A DNA stretch of 64,000 nucleotides from Phytohabitans flavus. Lineage in GTDB: Bacteria > Actinomycetota > Actinomycetes > Mycobacteriales > Micromonosporaceae. Each line of letters starts with the position of its first letter. The stretch's first letter is position 1. The position numbers and the translations under genes were made by a program. The notes under the pieces were generated by a model. The model did no database searches, was not told where the DNA came from, and saw only the letters and a list, made by a program, of their open reading frames with translations. Below, piece after piece: positions 62,419 to 64,000 of this stretch. The stretch spans positions 6,950,001 through 7,014,000 of the forward strand of contig NZ_AP022870.1 of assembly GCF_011764545.1 (NCBI RefSeq), given 5' to 3'.

Positions 62419-63624
62419 ATGCTCTACTTGGCTGTGCTCCCGCCGGATGAGCTCCTCGCCGCGGTGCGGGCCCGAGTCAATCGGTATGTGAACAGCGGCG
62501 ACGTAGAAGACGTGCTGGACCCGGCGGGCGTGCGCGACGCGCAGGCACTGCTGACGGTGACCGAAGAGACCCACGACGCCCGGGCGGACGGCGCACTGCC
62601 CTGGATCCACGCCTATCACGCGGCCGGACTCCTGCATCATGCCCGCGATGTCGCCCGGCCGGACGGCGCCGACCGGGAGCAGGCCGACTCGCTGCTGGGT
62701 CCGGTGTACGAGTGGGTTCCCGACCTGGCCACGCAGGTGCGCAAGCTGACCGAGGTGCCCAGGCAGCCGCTGCGGCTCAACCCCCAGCGGATCGCGGTCT
62801 TCTCGTTCTCCGGGTCACCGCTCGACGACATCGACGCGGTCATCACCGCCACCCGGCACGCGATCCGCGAGTGCCGTGACTGGTCGGAGAGCCTGGCGTT
62901 CCGGATGAACCTCGCCGAGGCCCACCACCTGCGCTTCGTCCGCACGGGTGACGTGGCGGATCTCACCGACGCGATCACGACGGCGCGGGCGGTGCTCGGA
63001 GAGACAGCGAGATACGACCCGAAGTACACCAACCGGCTCAGCACGTTCGGCGGCTTCCTCCAGGCGCGGTTCCTGTCCACCATGGACGTGACCGACGTGG
63101 ACGCGGCGATCCAGTCGTACGAGAAGGCGCTGGCCGCCGCAGGTGCCGACCACGAGGACCGCCCGATGTACCTGTCCAACCTCGGGCAGACCAGGCTTCT
63201 GCGGTACGCGTACGTGTCGCAGGACCTCGCCGAGCTCGACGCCGCGGTGGCGGAGCTCCAGACAGCGGTGGACACGACCACACCGGACGACCCGGGTCGG
63301 GGCACCCGGCTCAGCGGGCTGCACCAGGCGTACCGGGCCCGGTACGAGGCCACGAACGAGTTCCCCGACCTTGCCTCGGCGATGCGTACGGCGCACGCGG
63401 CGGTGGAGGCGACGCCGCCGGACCACATGGACTATCTCGAGCGCATCTTCGACGTCGGCGTCACCCACCTCGCGCGGTACGAGCGGCTCGGCGACGAGGC
63501 GGACAACGCGGCGGCGACCGAGATCGCGCAGAGCATCCAGCGCACCGTGCCGACGGACCACCCGCTCCACGCGCTGGCCGCCGACCTCCTCGACCGGTCC
63601 CGCGGGGTGTACCGGAATGCGTGA
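62419..63624 (+). CDS. TPR-like repeat protein, unknown function
   Basis: 401-residue helical protein. N-terminal 110 residues (LPPDELLAAVRARVNRYVNS) differ from the rest; from about residue 130 there are tetratricopeptide-like helical repeats: IDAVITATRHAIRECRDWSE, SLAFRMNLAEAHHLRFVRTG, LTDAITTARAVLGETARYDP, and VDAAIQSYEKALAAAGADHE with RPMYLSNLGQTRLLR. This resembles the TPR arrays linked to CHAT-type proteins in actinomycetes, but no CHAT peptidase is visible. GTG or ATG start at 62419. It lies 18 bases after the radical SAM gene and may be cotranscribed. Confidence 0.8.
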   Translation: MLYLAVLPPDELLAAVRARVNRYVNSGDVEDVLDPAGVRDAQALLTVTEETHDARADGALPWIHAYHAAGLLHHARDVARPDGADREQADSLLGPVYEWVPDLATQVRKLTEVPRQPLRLNPQRIAVFSFSGSPLDDIDAVITATRHAIRECRDWSESLAFRMNLAEAHHLRFVRTGDVADLTDAITTARAVLGETARYDPKYTNRLSTFGGFLQARFLSTMDVTDVDAAIQSYEKALAAAGADHEDRPMYLSNLGQTRLLRYAYVSQDLAELDAAVAELQTAVDTTTPDDPGRGTRLSGLHQAYRARYEATNEFPDLASAMRTAHAAVEATPPDHMDYLERIFDVGVTHLARYERLGDEADNAAATEIAQSIQRTVPTDHPLHALAADLLDRSRGVYRNA

Positions 63625-63649
63625 TCGAAATCGAGCTATCGTCACAAAC

Positions 63650-64000
63650 GTGCGAAGCGCTCAGCAGATCCTGGCGGAGTCCGCGGTCATCGCGGTGGTC
63701 GGCGCGTCCCGCCACCCCGAAAAGCCGGCACACACCGTGCCGTTGCAGATGCGGCGCCACGGCTGGCGGATCATCCCCGTCAACCCGTACGCGGACGAAC
63801 TGTTCGGCGAGAAGGTCTACCGGAGGCTCGCCGACATCCCAGGGAAGGTCGACCTCGTCGACGTGTTCCGCCCGGCCGAGGACGCGGTCGACGTCGTGCG
63901 CCAGGCGGTCGCGATCGGGGCGCCCGCGGTCTGGCTACAGCTCGACATCGTCTCGGCCGAGGCCCGCCGCATCGCGACCGAGGCGGGCATCGACTACGTG
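63650..64000 (+). CDS. CoA-binding domain protein (3' end outside window)
   Basis: The first 117 residues of a CoA_binding (YccU-like, succinyl-CoA-ligase-fold) protein; the frame is open at the window end. RSAQQILAESAVIAVVGASR gives the nucleotide/CoA Rossmann loop (VVGASRHPEKP), followed by RRHGWRIIPVNPYADELFGE, VDLVDVFRPAEDAVDVVRQA and AVWLQLDIVSAEARRIATEA. GTG start, 25 bases after the TPR-like gene. Such small proteins bind CoA thioesters; their role is generally unknown. Confidence 0.88.
   Translation, partial: MRSAQQILAESAVIAVVGASRHPEKPAHTVPLQMRRHGWRIIPVNPYADELFGEKVYRRLADIPGKVDLVDVFRPAEDAVDVVRQAVAIGAPAVWLQLDIVSAEARRIATEAGIDYV

Overview
The window is a GC-rich chromosomal stretch of an actinomycete, most likely a member of the Micromonosporaceae. 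This rests on codon bias, GTG/TTG starts, dense ATGA/GTGA/TGATG gene overlaps and characteristic neighbourhoods (ispE-rsmA-tatD, glmU-prs-rplY-pth, a galU-glp-GNAT-glpR division cluster, an intein-bearing Rv2578c-type radical SAM gene). It is mostly core genome. I see no prophage, transposase, CRISPR array or rRNA operon. Two tRNAs are present: Gln(TTG) and Ala(CGC).

Layout. 0-10 kb: galE end and galK; a minus-strand sugar-phosphate transferase-cysQ-cysD-cysN operon for sulfate activation; pth, rplY, prs and glmU; tRNA-Gln. 10-17.6 kb: acyl-CoA desaturase coupled to a TetR regulator with a twin operator; two DUF4383 membrane paralogues; tatD-rsmA-ispE-ABC-F. 17.7-26.3 kb: an unknown 417-residue protein, an MFS transporter with a C-terminal add-on, metG, rsmI and a protein mannosyltransferase. 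26.3-29.8 kb: an overlapping XRE regulator / ImmA-IrrE peptidase / MAB_1171c-type 7TM protein / cytochrome P450 operon. 30-36.3 kb: YjbR-like and hemerythrin-like proteins; exported ThuA-sugar dehydrogenase-PKD protein plus Tat-exported TIM-barrel protein. 36.3-37.2 kb: a non-coding tandem-repeat tract. 37.2-45 kb: tRNA-Ala, glpR-GNAT-glp-galU, a GGDEF protein, 5-formyl-THF cyclo-ligase, fmdB and a SAF-domain protein. 45-49.5 kb: small proteins, Fur-type regulator with a DUF2236 oxygenase, a methyltransferase, a repeat-rich non-coding island and a RecB-like nuclease. 49.5-56.2 kb: marC, PHP phosphoesterase, an ECF sigma factor with a membrane-anchored partner, a PH-domain protein, small ORFs and a TrmH-type methylase. 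56.8-64 kb: thioredoxin; a LacI-regulated oxidoreductase/isomerase pair; the intein-split radical SAM enzyme behind a LexA-like box; a TPR-like protein; the start of a CoA-binding protein.

The most consequential observation is technical. Six genes (the sugar transferase, cysQ, metG, the 7TM gene, the ThuA gene and a small TM gene) each need exactly one extra G/C in a short G/C run to restore the family sequence. In the transferase case the repair also restores a stop overlapping the next start as TGATG. This looks like systematic base loss in sequencing or assembly rather than six pseudogenes, so literal translations there should not be trusted.

The most interesting biology: an intein interrupting the third cluster cysteine of a radical SAM enzyme; a P450 carrying an in-frame 105-bp insertion with terminal inverted repeats; a three-copy dispersed repeat always placed just downstream of a stop codon in the same orientation; two perfect TTATCCACA boxes; and two small ORFs of 52 and 57 residues that sit cleanly between larger genes.
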